In this document: positions 10,201 through 19,386 of the stretch, piece by piece
Numbering within the stretch: position 1 is the first letter of the stretch
Layout of the letters: each line of letters begins with the position of its first letter
Notes under the pieces: model-generated
Told to the model about the DNA's origin: nothing
Databases searched by the model: none
Seen by the model: only the letters and a program-made list of their open reading frames with translations
Position numbers and translations under genes: made by a program
From: Chryseobacterium gleum
Lineage (GTDB): Bacteria; Bacteroidota; Bacteroidia; Flavobacteriales_D; Crocinitomicaceae
Direction of reading: 5' to 3'
NCBI GenBank assembly: GCA_945897755.1
Contig: CAMDGH010000001.1
Span: 1 to 64,000 of the forward strand
Length of the DNA stretch: 64,000 bases

Positions 10201-10377
10201 AACAATAGATGGAGATGCTCCAGGATAGAGTGTTGTTACGGTTAATAGGGGTGGAGAAAAATCGGGTAATAATTGATAACTTAATTGATTGTAACACAAA
10301 AGTCCTCCTCCAATTAATATCGTGAATATTACTATAATTAGAGATGGTCTTTTTATCGATATTTCGGTTAATGTCAT
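7270..10377 (-). CDS. Efflux RND transporter permease (AcrB/HAE1-like)
   Basis: 1035 aa; MTLTEISIKRPSLIIVIFTILIGGG, LYPGASPSIVESQI, VGILVDDSIVVLENIYRH, LGLVAKNAILLVDF. Confidence 0.95.
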   Translation of the reverse strand: MTLTEISIKRPSLIIVIFTILIGGGLLCYNQLSYQLLPDFSPPLLTVTTLYPGASPSIVESQISEKLEDALSGLENIKEVTAFSLENVSVVLLEFKNGVDLKSVMQDAQRKIEATKKKLPNGSENPVLAKIEPNASPVLQVSVTSKNLDERAFYELMKEDVIPLLKQTQGVSEIDVLGGEKREVRVNIDKDKVRLQGLSLATINQSIAAANIEFPTGKVKDLNEQMTVRLAGKYESISDLENLVLSSNGTSTVRLKDIGEIHDGISEQLTVSRYNGINGIGLRIKKQSDANAVEMSKQSKEKFKLLELKYKKEGLKFIVATDTSIPTIQAVNAVFHDLELAVFLVALVMILFLHSLRNALIVLVSIPASLISTFIAMYLFGYTLNLMTLLAMSLVIGILVDDSIVVLENIYRHLKMGKDSRTAALDGRNEIGFTALAITLVDVVVFLPVVFVEGTISDILHQFSIVVVVSTLMSLFVCFTLTPWLASRFAKETQLNEGKIYHRFLIWFEKRITLFTDQYVLLVAWVLKHKLITGIAILILFFGSIAVMGLGIVGQEFVSQGDQGKFMIKIKYDKSTPFSENNSNTLAIEQFILNQPDVKMVFANVGGPSSGMGASTFGNESKSELTIKLKEGVQDIIPTTSYMNLIREKIEEKFSGLEVKAINIGMVESEEAPIELFLASNDSELLMDEARRLKKAMTEMPGAKDPIISTDDVTPEIRIELNREKMGQLGIPIAVVGVQLQNALTGNSESSFTEKDNEYNIRIMLDQGDRKNVDDIKKISFTSTRGNIIELEEFADITLGNGFASLERKNRLNSTTIRCYVLGTAAGTLAQKINQYLTENPLNENVKMTWGGEVKRQNEGFGAMGTAMLVGLILVYLIMVALYDNFIYPFVVLFSIPVALIGALLALNLSSSNIGIFTMLGMLMLLGLVAKNAILLVDFTNQLKTQGKDTIEALLEAVKERMRPILMTTIAMVIGMIPIAIAKGSGAEWKNGLAWVLIGGLISSMFLTIILVPLMYYLVDATKFKLNIRRTKKIA

Positions 10378-10386
10378 ATTGTATAT

Positions 10387-11442
10387 CTATTTGATTGTTA
10401 CGTTCGAGTTTTCTTGTATGTTAATTTGACCTTTGATAACCACTCGATCGCTTTGACTCATTCCATCTATAACTTCAATGTACTCTCCGTCGCTAGTCCC
10501 AGCGATAAAAGAGATTAGTTTTGCTTTTCCTTTTTTAACAATATAAACTCTCGGTTTTTTTGTAGATCCGATTAATGCTTTTCTTGGAATTGAAAGTGCA
10601 GTGATACTTTTTGAATTCTGTAATTCGACAGAACCATACATTCCAGACATGATCTGATTTTCATCTGAATTTTTTGTTGTGATTTCTATTTTAAAGTTAT
10701 GATTTGCATCTCCTTTTATGGATATGTTTGTTACTTTCCCTTTATATTCTTTATTTAAATGTACATCTGCTCTTAAAGTAACAGTTTGACCCAGCTTGAA
10801 CTTAAGTACATCTCTTTCAGGTACAGAAATGCTAAGCTTAACAGAAGATATGTCTGTTAATTCTAGGATTTGACTCCCAGTTCCGATCATACTCCCTAGG
10901 TCTATCATTTTTTTTGTAACGACTCCTGAGAAAGGCGCTTTAAGGGCAGTGTTGTTTAGTTGTATTTGAAGTTGTTTCAATTGACTTAGTGCTACTTTTA
11001 AGGCTATTTTAGTTTTTTCTTGTTGTACTCCCGTTATTATATTGTCTTTTATTAATTCAGTGTTGCGTTGGTCGTCATTCTTTAGTGCTTCAACATTTAA
11101 TGCTGCATTTTCTAATTGGAGTTTCAATAATTGATCATCTAACTTTACAATAACATTTCCATTTCCTATGTGGTCGCTTTCCTTAAAATAAAGTTTGATA
11201 ACTTTTCCTGATGCGTCTGAAGTGATTGTATTTACTCTAATTGGCTCAAATACACCTAGGTAGGAAAATGAATTCTCAAAGGTGTGTTCTCTAGGGGACT
11301 CTACTGATACAAGTATTGGAATTGAACTGTCGTGAATGTATATTTTTTGTGCAACTGTATCTTTGTTAGATTTTAATTTTATTGCGCCTATGATAATAAT
11401 AAATAGTGCAATACTTGAAATGATGGTTATTCTTTTATTCAT
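10387..11442 (-). CDS. Efflux RND transporter periplasmic adaptor (MFP) subunit
   Basis: 351 aa; SDASGKVIKLYFKESDHIGNGNVIVKLDD, LKAPFSGVVTKKMIDLGSMIGTGSQILELTD; between the TolC-like and RND permease genes. Confidence 0.93.
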   Translation of the reverse strand: MNKRITIISSIALFIIIIGAIKLKSNKDTVAQKIYIHDSSIPILVSVESPREHTFENSFSYLGVFEPIRVNTITSDASGKVIKLYFKESDHIGNGNVIVKLDDQLLKLQLENAALNVEALKNDDQRNTELIKDNIITGVQQEKTKIALKVALSQLKQLQIQLNNTALKAPFSGVVTKKMIDLGSMIGTGSQILELTDISSVKLSISVPERDVLKFKLGQTVTLRADVHLNKEYKGKVTNISIKGDANHNFKIEITTKNSDENQIMSGMYGSVELQNSKSITALSIPRKALIGSTKKPRVYIVKKGKAKLISFIAGTSDGEYIEVIDGMSQSDRVVIKGQINIQENSNVTIK

Positions 11443-11443
11443 T

Positions 11444-12742
11444 TTATTTTATATTTCCAGTTGTTTTTAATAATTCTAATTCTGACTGTCTAAGTTGTAT
11501 ATATGCAATTATAAGATTTGTTTGTGCTTGTTGTAAATCAGTTTCACTTTTAATTAGATCATTCGCATTTATTACTCCTTGTGAAATTGATGTTTGGGAT
11601 TGAGTAGCTATTTTTTCTGCTAGAGTCAGTTGTTCTTTTGCAATTGTCAATGAGTTTCGTTGAATTTCGACTTGTTTTTCTGCATTTATAATACTTAGTT
11701 TTACTTGATTTTTCGCATTGATTGAGTAACTTTTTAGTTTGTCCGATTGTAGTTTGTTTACATTGGCTTTGAAGTGTGTTTCAAGTCCATCAAATAAAGT
11801 CCAATCTAATCTAACCCCAATAAATGCTCCATTTATTCCTTTTGCATAATCATGTTTTGGCAACAAATTATAGTTGTAATTGTAGGCAGAGTAAAACGTT
11901 AATGTGGGTATATAAGCCAGTTGAAACATCGTTTTTTCTTCCAGATTTAACCTCTTTTGCGCTTCAATGATTTGTAATTCAATTGTTGATTCGGATGTTT
12001 TATCTGTCAATATAGTCCTTTGTATTAACTCATCATTGGGAATATTTATACTGTCACTTATTGTTTTTCCGATGAGTATTTTTAAATAATTTTTAGATTT
12101 TTCCAATGTGTTTCGAACTGTTTGTTCTTGATTTAAAAGATTTAATTTACTGATTTCTAGTTTATCTTCTTCATTAGAAACAACTAGTTTTTGTTCTTTT
12201 AGCTTTCTGATATTTGAGATTAATTTTAAAGTGCGTGTGGTGCTTTCTGATATAAACTCATGTTGCTTTTTTAAAGCTTGAATTGAAAAGTATGTATTCA
12301 TGATTTCGTATTTCACGCCTTGAACTGTTAATTCCGACTGCAATTCAACGATTTCTTGGTTTATTTTTAGTGAGTTAAGCGCGGGTTTTAGTCTGGGATT
12401 GTATAGCACTTGGGTTAATTGTATGGTGTTGCTAAAGTTCCACGGAACGCCAAATTGAACGGTTGTGTATGTGCCGGGTAAACCTCCGCCAAAAAAAGCA
12501 GGTACAACTTGTCCTGGAATAATTGCATTGTATTTATAATCTGCTGTAAACCCTAGCTTAGGTAAAAGTGATGATTTGTAGGCTTCGATTTGATTCTGAT
12601 TTATTGCGATATCCAATCGTGCTATTTTAAGTAAATGATTCGATGTGTCTGCCATTTTTAGGCATAAGTTCAAGTCTAATATCTGACTATAAGTTGAGCT
12701 ATAACATAATAGTAAAAGTGCGTATGTGATTTTTTTTCGCAT
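11444..12742 (-). CDS. TolC family outer membrane efflux protein
   Basis: 432 aa with signal peptide, coiled-coil OEP repeats, VRLDWTLFDGLETHFKANVNKLQ. Confidence 0.92.
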   Translation of the reverse strand: MRKKITYALLLLCYSSTYSQILDLNLCLKMADTSNHLLKIARLDIAINQNQIEAYKSSLLPKLGFTADYKYNAIIPGQVVPAFFGGGLPGTYTTVQFGVPWNFSNTIQLTQVLYNPRLKPALNSLKINQEIVELQSELTVQGVKYEIMNTYFSIQALKKQHEFISESTTRTLKLISNIRKLKEQKLVVSNEEDKLEISKLNLLNQEQTVRNTLEKSKNYLKILIGKTISDSINIPNDELIQRTILTDKTSESTIELQIIEAQKRLNLEEKTMFQLAYIPTLTFYSAYNYNYNLLPKHDYAKGINGAFIGVRLDWTLFDGLETHFKANVNKLQSDKLKSYSINAKNQVKLSIINAEKQVEIQRNSLTIAKEQLTLAEKIATQSQTSISQGVINANDLIKSETDLQQAQTNLIIAYIQLRQSELELLKTTGNIK

Positions 12743-12766
12743 TTAATTTAACGTGTTTTATCTGAT

Positions 12767-13390
12767 TTAACCTTTATTGTTGAGTGGAAACAAATAAGAC
12801 ATAATCATCTCAGTTACATGTTGTTTATGAATTAAAAGATGGTTTTTGTATTCATTCCCTTCAATAGTGTGAATTGACTTTATGAGTGCTTTCCCCATAA
12901 ATGGAAAGTGCGTATTTGAAATCAAAATCATAATGATATTGACTAAATTTATTCTACGCATTGATCCGTTATTTTGCGCATCAATTACTTGACTAGGTAC
13001 TTTTGCGTCAAGCATTGCCTCTGAAAAATGAAAGTTTTCCAAGATAAGTTCTTCTTTTTTATTAAGTTCACTTATTATAAAATTAGGAATTTCAGGATGT
13101 TTGTCTAAGAATTCATATTCCTTTTCAATGAAAATACGAATTTTACTTTCTATTGATAAATCACTTTTAAATATCTCAAACATTGACTTAGAAAAATTTT
13201 CTATTATGGTTGAAATTACAATCTCAAATAATTGTCCTTTGCTTTTAAAGTAATAGTTTACCAATGCAACGTTCATACCAGATTCTTTTGCAATTTCACG
13301 AGAAGTACACCCATTGAAGCCTTTAGCGACGAATACACGGGTAGCAGCCTCTTTTATTTTAATCTCAGTAGATATATCTTTTTGCATCAT
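12767..13390 (-). CDS. TetR/AcrR family transcriptional regulator
   Basis: 207 aa; IKEAATRVFVAKGFNGCTSREIAKESGMNVALVNYYFKSKGQLFEIV HTH. Confidence 0.93.
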   Translation of the reverse strand: MMQKDISTEIKIKEAATRVFVAKGFNGCTSREIAKESGMNVALVNYYFKSKGQLFEIVISTIIENFSKSMFEIFKSDLSIESKIRIFIEKEYEFLDKHPEIPNFIISELNKKEELILENFHFSEAMLDAKVPSQVIDAQNNGSMRRINLVNIIMILISNTHFPFMGKALIKSIHTIEGNEYKNHLLIHKQHVTEMIMSYLFPLNNKG

Positions 13391-13401
13391 GTTAAAAATA
13401 G

Positions 13402-13419
13402 TTTAAACATGCGTTTAAA
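13402..13419. promoter_or_regulatory. Candidate TetR operator (TTTAAAC-N4-GTTTAAA)
   Basis: 7-bp perfect palindromic arms 12 bp upstream of the tetR start codon, at the head of the efflux operon. Confidence 0.6.
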
Positions 13420-13755
13420 AACAAAATTAACAAGATTAAGTTTACTTTGTTCATTTAGCATTTTATTATTTTAATTTTCTTTATTATTTTGTTTTAATGT
13501 ATTGGTTATCAGTTTTTTGTTTTTTTTTAAAATCAGCACATAGGAATGTTTTTTTGTTTAAGTACTTAGTTAATGTTTATATTTTTAGTTTAAATAGTAA
13601 CGTATTTGAAGACATTTTGTTTAACCATAATCTATTTTTTCTACAGAATCGAAAAATTTTATGTTAGAGATTGTTGATTTTTTTATTTTTTTTTCATTGT
13701 TAATTAGTTCATTAGTTAGTTGATTAGTATTACTTTTGGGTGTTAAATTTTACAC

Positions 13756-14655
13756 ATGAAAATTCTTATCACTGGATCAAATGGTTTGTTAGGCCAAAAA
13801 TTAGTGAAGTTGTGTTTAGCCAAATCAATTGATTTTTGTGCAACATCAAAAGGGATTAATCGAAATAGTGATTGCCCAGCTGATTTTTATGAAACCTTAA
13901 ACATTTTAGATAGAGAAGATATTAAATCTGTTTTTAAACGGTTCAATCCTTCACACATAATTCATACTGCAGCATTGACGAATGTTGATTATTGCGAGTT
14001 AAATTCAGAAGAATGTAATAATGTTAATGTGTTTTCGACACAAATTTTATGGGAGGAGTGCCAAAAAATAAATGCGCATTTTCAATTATTATCCACCGAT
14101 TTTGTATTTGATGGATTAAAAGGAAATTACAAGGAAACAGATGATACTAATGCAATTAGCGTTTATGGTCAATCAAAAGTAGCTGCTGAAAATAGATTAA
14201 TTGCTAGTTCTAATCAAAATTGGTCTATAGCGCGAACAATCATCGTTTATGGTACGGCTAACAATCTTTCTCGAACAAATATTGTACTTTGGTCAATTGA
14301 TGCCTTAACCAAAGGGGAACCTATGAAAATCATAGATGATCAGTTTCGTATGCCTACTTGGGCTGACGATCTCGCTTGGGGATGTATTGAAATCTGTTTG
14401 AGAAATAAAAATGGTATTTTCCATTTGTGTGGGCCAGAATTAATGGCTATTCACGAAATTGTTTTTAGAATTGCCAAATTTTTAGGAAAATCAACACGTA
14501 ATATTGAAGTTATATCTTCTTCTACCTTGAGTCAACCAGCTAAAAGGCCACCAAGAACAGGGTTTGATTTAACAAAATCGACAAAAGAATTAGGGTACTC
14601 TCCAAAAACGATTGAGGAAACAATCGAAATTTTAAGTAAAATAAATAAAGATTAG
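13756..14655 (+). CDS. SDR family / dTDP-4-dehydrorhamnose reductase-like protein
   Basis: 299 aa; MKILITGSNGLLGQKLVKLC, HTAALTNVDYCE, LLSTDFVFDG, YGQSKVAAEN; RmlD-like. Confidence 0.85.
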   Translation: MKILITGSNGLLGQKLVKLCLAKSIDFCATSKGINRNSDCPADFYETLNILDREDIKSVFKRFNPSHIIHTAALTNVDYCELNSEECNNVNVFSTQILWEECQKINAHFQLLSTDFVFDGLKGNYKETDDTNAISVYGQSKVAAENRLIASSNQNWSIARTIIVYGTANNLSRTNIVLWSIDALTKGEPMKIIDDQFRMPTWADDLAWGCIEICLRNKNGIFHLCGPELMAIHEIVFRIAKFLGKSTRNIEVISSSTLSQPAKRPPRTGFDLTKSTKELGYSPKTIEETIEILSKINKD

Positions 14656-14658
14656 GTT

Positions 14659-16419
14659 ATGTCGAAACAAAAAGCAGGATGGGGCTCTAGGGTTGGGTTA
14701 ATTTTAGCAATGGCAGGAAATGCTGTTGGATTAGGTAATTTTTTGCGATTTCCAGTTCAAGCGATTCAAAATGGAGGAGGGGCTTTTATGATACCATACC
14801 TTGTTTGTTTTTTATTATTGGGTATTCCTTTTTTATTTATTGAGTGGTCTATCGGTAGATTTGGAGGTAAAACAGCCAATCATTCTACACCATTTATTCT
14901 TAATTCGCTCGATAAGCGTAAAATATGGAAATACATAGGTGTATTTGGGATATTTACAAATCTTGCCGTTGCGGCTTACTATTGCTACCTTGAGTCATGG
15001 ACGCTTTCTTATGTTTGGCATTCTATTGTGGGTACTTTTGATGGAAAAACTCAGTCGGATATTGCTGCTGTTTTTGGCGATTATGTTTCTTTATCCAGTT
15101 GGGAGCCTATTATTTTTTGGATGATTTGCCTTTTATTAAATACATGGATTCTTTCTAAAGGATTAAGTGGAGGTGTAGAAAAGGCGGCAAAAATCGGGAT
15201 GCCTTTGTTGTTGATTTTTGGTGCGTTTTTAGCTTATAAAGCGATTACAATACAGGCTGGGAGTGAAGGCGCAATATACGATGGACTTAAAGGGTTAAAT
15301 TTTTTGTGGACTCCTCAATTCGATTCAATTTGGGAGCCGAAAGTTTGGTTGGCTGCAGCAGGACAAATATTTTTCACCTTATCTATTGGGATGGGCTCTA
15401 TTCAATGTTATGCTTCGTATGTAAATAAAAATGAAGATATTGCCCTCAATGCAATGTCTGCTGGTTGGATGAATGGTTTTGTTGAAGTTGTCTTGGGATC
15501 TGCTATTCTTATCCCTATCGCTGTCGGTTATTTAGGTATTGATCAAGTGGTTGAAATGACTAAAAACGGTGGACTTGGACTTGGATTTAAAACCTTACCA
15601 TATTTATTCGTACAGTGGGGAGGACTAATGGGAGTTTTTGCTGGCGTTGCCTGGTTCGGTTTATTGTTTTTTGCGGGCATTACATCTTCTCTTGCAATGG
15701 GTACTCCTGTTATGGGTTTCATGGAGGATGAGTTTGACTGGAAGCCTAAAAATGCTGCATGGTTGTTTGGTGGATTGGTTTTCATTTTAGGATTACCTAC
15801 TGTGTTGTTCTTTAATGAGGGTGTTTTTGATGAGTTTGATTATTGGGCTGGTACGGTATCTCTAGTTACGTTTGCGTTTATTGAAATTATATTGTTTGCT
15901 TGGGTTTTTGGAATGGATAAAGGATGGGCTGAAATTACAGAGGGATCCGATATTAAAATTCCAATTATTTTTCGTTTTATTATTAAATGGATTACACCAT
16001 TTTTGTTAGCCTGGGTGTTTTTTGCAAGTTTACCTGGTGTTTATGATAATTTAAATCATAAGGAAAGTAAAGAAAAGATAAATCAGTTAAATCATCCTAA
16101 TTTATTGAAAGCCCAGCTTATAAAAGATTCGGTCGCATTAAACGGAATTGATTCATCCATTATTAATGCTAAGTCCTTAGATTCATTTACGAAAATTTCT
16201 GAGGCAACCAAGTTAAACATAAAAAAGTACCAACAAACAAAAATGGAATGGGATAGAATTTCTTCTCCTAAAACAGATGTAAAAGCGGAGGTAGAGAAAA
16301 TTGAAAAATCAATCTTGTTTAAAAATTGGAGTAGAGCTTTGCTTCTTTTATTATGGGTTATTATTGCGTTTTTTGTTTATATTGCGTATAAAAAAAGATT
16401 AAAAGCAGGAAGGTTATGA
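14659..16419 (+). CDS. Sodium-dependent (NSS/SNF) transporter
   Basis: 586 aa; WGSRVGLILAMAGNAVGLGNFLRFPVQAIQNGGGAFMIPYLVCFLLLGIPFLFIEWSIGRFGG. Confidence 0.95.
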   Translation: MSKQKAGWGSRVGLILAMAGNAVGLGNFLRFPVQAIQNGGGAFMIPYLVCFLLLGIPFLFIEWSIGRFGGKTANHSTPFILNSLDKRKIWKYIGVFGIFTNLAVAAYYCYLESWTLSYVWHSIVGTFDGKTQSDIAAVFGDYVSLSSWEPIIFWMICLLLNTWILSKGLSGGVEKAAKIGMPLLLIFGAFLAYKAITIQAGSEGAIYDGLKGLNFLWTPQFDSIWEPKVWLAAAGQIFFTLSIGMGSIQCYASYVNKNEDIALNAMSAGWMNGFVEVVLGSAILIPIAVGYLGIDQVVEMTKNGGLGLGFKTLPYLFVQWGGLMGVFAGVAWFGLLFFAGITSSLAMGTPVMGFMEDEFDWKPKNAAWLFGGLVFILGLPTVLFFNEGVFDEFDYWAGTVSLVTFAFIEIILFAWVFGMDKGWAEITEGSDIKIPIIFRFIIKWITPFLLAWVFFASLPGVYDNLNHKESKEKINQLNHPNLLKAQLIKDSVALNGIDSSIINAKSLDSFTKISEATKLNIKKYQQTKMEWDRISSPKTDVKAEVEKIEKSILFKNWSRALLLLLWVIIAFFVYIAYKKRLKAGRL

Positions 16420-16550
16420 GTAATTCAGCAATGTGTATGATGATAATTACTGAGGTATTAATTACGGTAATTACAATTTATTTCTTTTGGAGGGTATTAA
16501 AAACTCCACCAAAAACGGAGGAAGATTCTTTATCTGATAAGATAGATTAA
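16416..16550 (+). CDS. 44-aa small membrane protein, candidate MetS-like NSS transporter small subunit
   Basis: Start overlaps the stop of the NSS transporter (ATGA). MSNSAMCMMIITEVLITVITIYFFWRVLKTPPKTEEDSLSDKID is a single TM helix with a short acidic tail. Too short for the ORF track. Confidence 0.75.
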   Translation: MSNSAMCMMIITEVLITVITIYFFWRVLKTPPKTEEDSLSDKID

Positions 16551-16553
16551 TCA

Positions 16554-17438
16554 ATGCAAGATTCTTTTGATTTTTCAAAAAAATCGCGAAGAGCAATTGT
16601 TATTTTTACTTTTCTGTTCTGTATTTTAGCAATTGTTCCAAGGGTACTTTTTTTGTTTCAAGCAAAAAGTGCTCCACTTGTTTTATATGAAGATTATGAA
16701 CCATTTCACTATGTCAAAAAAGTGTATTCTGAAAATAGTAGACATACTTATTCTAGAGAATATGAAAGGTTTAAAAAACCGCCTGTAAAGTTCGACCCAT
16801 CTAAGTATTCTATCAATCAATGGGTTTATTTAGGATTATCTCAAAAACAAGCAAGTGCAATGGTGCGTTTCTCCCATTTCGGAATCCATTCTGAAAAAGC
16901 GTTGGAAAAAGCGTTTGTGCTACCAAAAAAATTATTTGATCTAATTAAAGATTCTTGTTTGTATACTCCTTTAAATTCGCCATCTAACAAGATTTTAGAT
17001 TATGATAAAAAGTCATTTGCTGAATCTAAAGCAACTTCAAATAGTATTGTTGAATTGAATTCTGCATCGCTTTCAGAACTAGAAAGTTTGAAAGGGATAG
17101 GTCCATTTTTTGCTAAAAACATAATTAAACTAAGAGACAAACTAGGTGGTTTTTATGATGAAAATCAATTATTGGAGGTTTGGCAATTTACACCTGAAAA
17201 ACTTAAGGAGATATCAAATCAAATTAGTATTTCTAAACAACTGATTGTTCCATTAAATATAAATTCAGTATCAAGTGAAGAATTGAAAAATCACCCGTAC
17301 TTTACTTGGAATATTGCTAATTCTTTAATTAAAATGCGCGCACAGAAAGGAAGATTTAATTCACTGAATGAATTAAAGGAATCTGTATTGGTGACTGAAG
17401 AATGGTTTCAAAAAATTAAAATTTATTTATCATTATGA
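16554..17438 (+). CDS. Helix-hairpin-helix (ComEA-like) protein with N-terminal TM
   Basis: VELNSASLSELESLKGIGPFFAKNIIKLRDKLGGFYDENQLLEVW and a second HhH near the C-terminus (LNINSVSSEELKNHPYFTWNIANSLIKMRAQKGRFNSLNEL). Confidence 0.88.
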   Translation: MQDSFDFSKKSRRAIVIFTFLFCILAIVPRVLFLFQAKSAPLVLYEDYEPFHYVKKVYSENSRHTYSREYERFKKPPVKFDPSKYSINQWVYLGLSQKQASAMVRFSHFGIHSEKALEKAFVLPKKLFDLIKDSCLYTPLNSPSNKILDYDKKSFAESKATSNSIVELNSASLSELESLKGIGPFFAKNIIKLRDKLGGFYDENQLLEVWQFTPEKLKEISNQISISKQLIVPLNINSVSSEELKNHPYFTWNIANSLIKMRAQKGRFNSLNELKESVLVTEEWFQKIKIYLSL

Positions 17439-17971
17439 TCGAGAAAAAAATTAAATCAATTATCCGAGATGTACCTGATTTCCCTAAAAAAGGAATTGTT
17501 TTTAAGGACATTAGTACAATTATGCTTGATCCATTACTGTCCAACGAAATAATTGAGCACTTGGTAACAGTTTATAAAGATAAAGGGATTACTAAAATAG
17601 CAGGAATCGAAAGCAGGGGTTTTTTAATAGGATATGCTTTAGCAATTCGCTTAGGATTGCCATTTATTATGATTAGAAAAAAAGGTAAGTTGCCGTATGA
17701 TAAAATTTCATACAGTTACGATTTAGAATATGGGAGTGCTACAATTGAGATTCATACAGATGCTGTTGATCACTTTGATAATGTTTTAATTCACGATGAT
17801 TTATTAGCTACGGGTGGTTCTGCTTCTGCTGCGGCAGAATTAATCCTTCAATGTGGCGGTAACATCGCTGGATTTAATTTTCTAGTTGGATTAAATTTTT
17901 TAAATGGTGAAAAAGTATTGAACAAATACAGTAAAAATATTGTTACTTTAGCACCTTATTCATTGGATTAA
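17435..17971 (+). CDS. apt: Adenine phosphoribosyltransferase
   Basis: 178 aa; [59 protein letters not shown]. Confidence 0.95.
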   Translation: MIEKKIKSIIRDVPDFPKKGIVFKDISTIMLDPLLSNEIIEHLVTVYKDKGITKIAGIESRGFLIGYALAIRLGLPFIMIRKKGKLPYDKISYSYDLEYGSATIEIHTDAVDHFDNVLIHDDLLATGGSASAAAELILQCGGNIAGFNFLVGLNFLNGEKVLNKYSKNIVTLAPYSLD

Positions 17972-17982
17972 AATTTTTAATT

Positions 17983-19122
17983 ATGGATTTTGAATTAAAC
18001 GAAAATCAGGAAATGATTACCCAAATGGTAAGGGATTTCGCTGAAAAAGAAATTAGACCTTATGTAATGGAATGGGATGAATCTCAAGAATTCCCTATCC
18101 ATGTGTTTAAAAAACTTGGTGAGTTGGGTTTAATGGGTGTCTTTATTCCTCAGGAATATGGAGGTTCTGGCTTATCTTATTTTGAGTACATTACGGTTGT
18201 TTCAGAAATATCAAAAGTGTGCGGTTCAATCGGCTTATCTGTTGCGGCGCATAACTCTCTCTGTACAGGCCATATTTATTATCATGCTTCAGAGGAGCAA
18301 AAAAGAAAATATTTGCCCAAACTTGCTTCTGGTGAGTGGATTGGTGCATGGGGTTTAACGGAAACAGGCACTGGATCTGATGCTGGAGGAATGAATACTG
18401 TTGCTGTATTAGAAGGCGAAGAATGGGTGTTAAATGGCTCTAAAAATTTTATTACGCATGGTAAATCAGGAAATGTATCTGTAATCATTGCTCGGACTGG
18501 AGATAAAGGTGCATCAAATGGAACATCTGCTTTCATTATTGAACAAGGTACTCCCGGTTTTTCTGCAGGTAAAAAAGAAAATAAATTAGGAATGCGTGCT
18601 TCCGAAACGTGTGAATTGATTTTTGATAATTGTAGAATTCCTAAAGGTAATTTAATTGGCCAGGTAGGAGAAGGTTTTAAACAAGCAATGCAAGTTTTAG
18701 ATGGTGGTCGTATTTCAATTGGGGCCTTATCATTAGGTATCGCTAAAGGTGCTTTTGATGCTGCATTAAAGTATTCAAAAGAAAGAGAGCAGTTTGGTCA
18801 GCCAATAGCTAGTTTTCAAGCAATTGCTTTTAAATTAGCAGATATGGCAACAGAAATTGAAGCGGCAGAATTATTGCTATATAAAGCAGCAGACTTAAAA
18901 AACAAGAAGCAAAAGTTAACGAAGGAGTCAGCAATTGCCAAGTATTTCGCTTCTGAAGTTGCTTGTCGTGTTGCAAATGAATCGGTTCAAATTTTCGGAG
19001 GTTATGGATATACAAAGGATTTTCCTGTCGAGAAATTTTATAGAGATGCAAAATTATGTACCATTGGAGAAGGAACATCTGAAATACAGAAATTGGTTAT
19101 TTCAAGAGAAATTTTAAAATAA
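17983..19122 (+). CDS. Acyl-CoA dehydrogenase
   Basis: 379 aa; [78 protein letters not shown]. Confidence 0.95.
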   Translation: MDFELNENQEMITQMVRDFAEKEIRPYVMEWDESQEFPIHVFKKLGELGLMGVFIPQEYGGSGLSYFEYITVVSEISKVCGSIGLSVAAHNSLCTGHIYYHASEEQKRKYLPKLASGEWIGAWGLTETGTGSDAGGMNTVAVLEGEEWVLNGSKNFITHGKSGNVSVIIARTGDKGASNGTSAFIIEQGTPGFSAGKKENKLGMRASETCELIFDNCRIPKGNLIGQVGEGFKQAMQVLDGGRISIGALSLGIAKGAFDAALKYSKEREQFGQPIASFQAIAFKLADMATEIEAAELLLYKAADLKNKKQKLTKESAIAKYFASEVACRVANESVQIFGGYGYTKDFPVEKFYRDAKLCTIGEGTSEIQKLVISREILK

Positions 19123-19124
19123 CG

Positions 19125-19154
19125 TTGTATATTTAGATAAATAATTTAAATTTG
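19125..19154 (+). promoter_or_regulatory. Bacteroidota-type promoter for rpsU (TTG-N19-TAAATTTG)
   Basis: TTG at 19125-19127, exactly 19 nt, TAAATTTG (TAnnTTTG) at 19147-19154, about 30 bp upstream of rpsU. Confidence 0.65.
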
Positions 19155-19184
19155 TAAAAAATAAAGAAATTAATACACAATAAT

Positions 19185-19376
19185 ATGTTAATAATCCCAG
19201 TTAAAGAAGGCGAAAATATTGAGAGAGCGCTAAAAAAATACAAGAAAAAATTTGACAAAACGAAAGTGATGTTACAATTAAGAGCTCGTAAAGAGTTTAC
19301 TAAACCATCTATAATTAATCGACAAGGTAACATTCGTGCTGCTTATAAATTAAAAATGAATTCTCAAGAGTTATAG
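19185..19376 (+). CDS. rpsU: 30S ribosomal protein S21
   Basis: 63 aa; MLIIPVKEGENIERALKKYKKKFDKTKVMLQLRARKEFTKPS. Confidence 0.95.
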   Translation: MLIIPVKEGENIERALKKYKKKFDKTKVMLQLRARKEFTKPSIINRQGNIRAAYKLKMNSQEL

Positions 19377-19386
19377 TAACTTTTTA

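Noticed and set aside
7270-13390. Efflux cluster as a resistance island
   Set aside because: Standard tetR-tolC-adaptor-permease operon with no mobility genes; the nearby MITE-like repeat alone does not make it an island.
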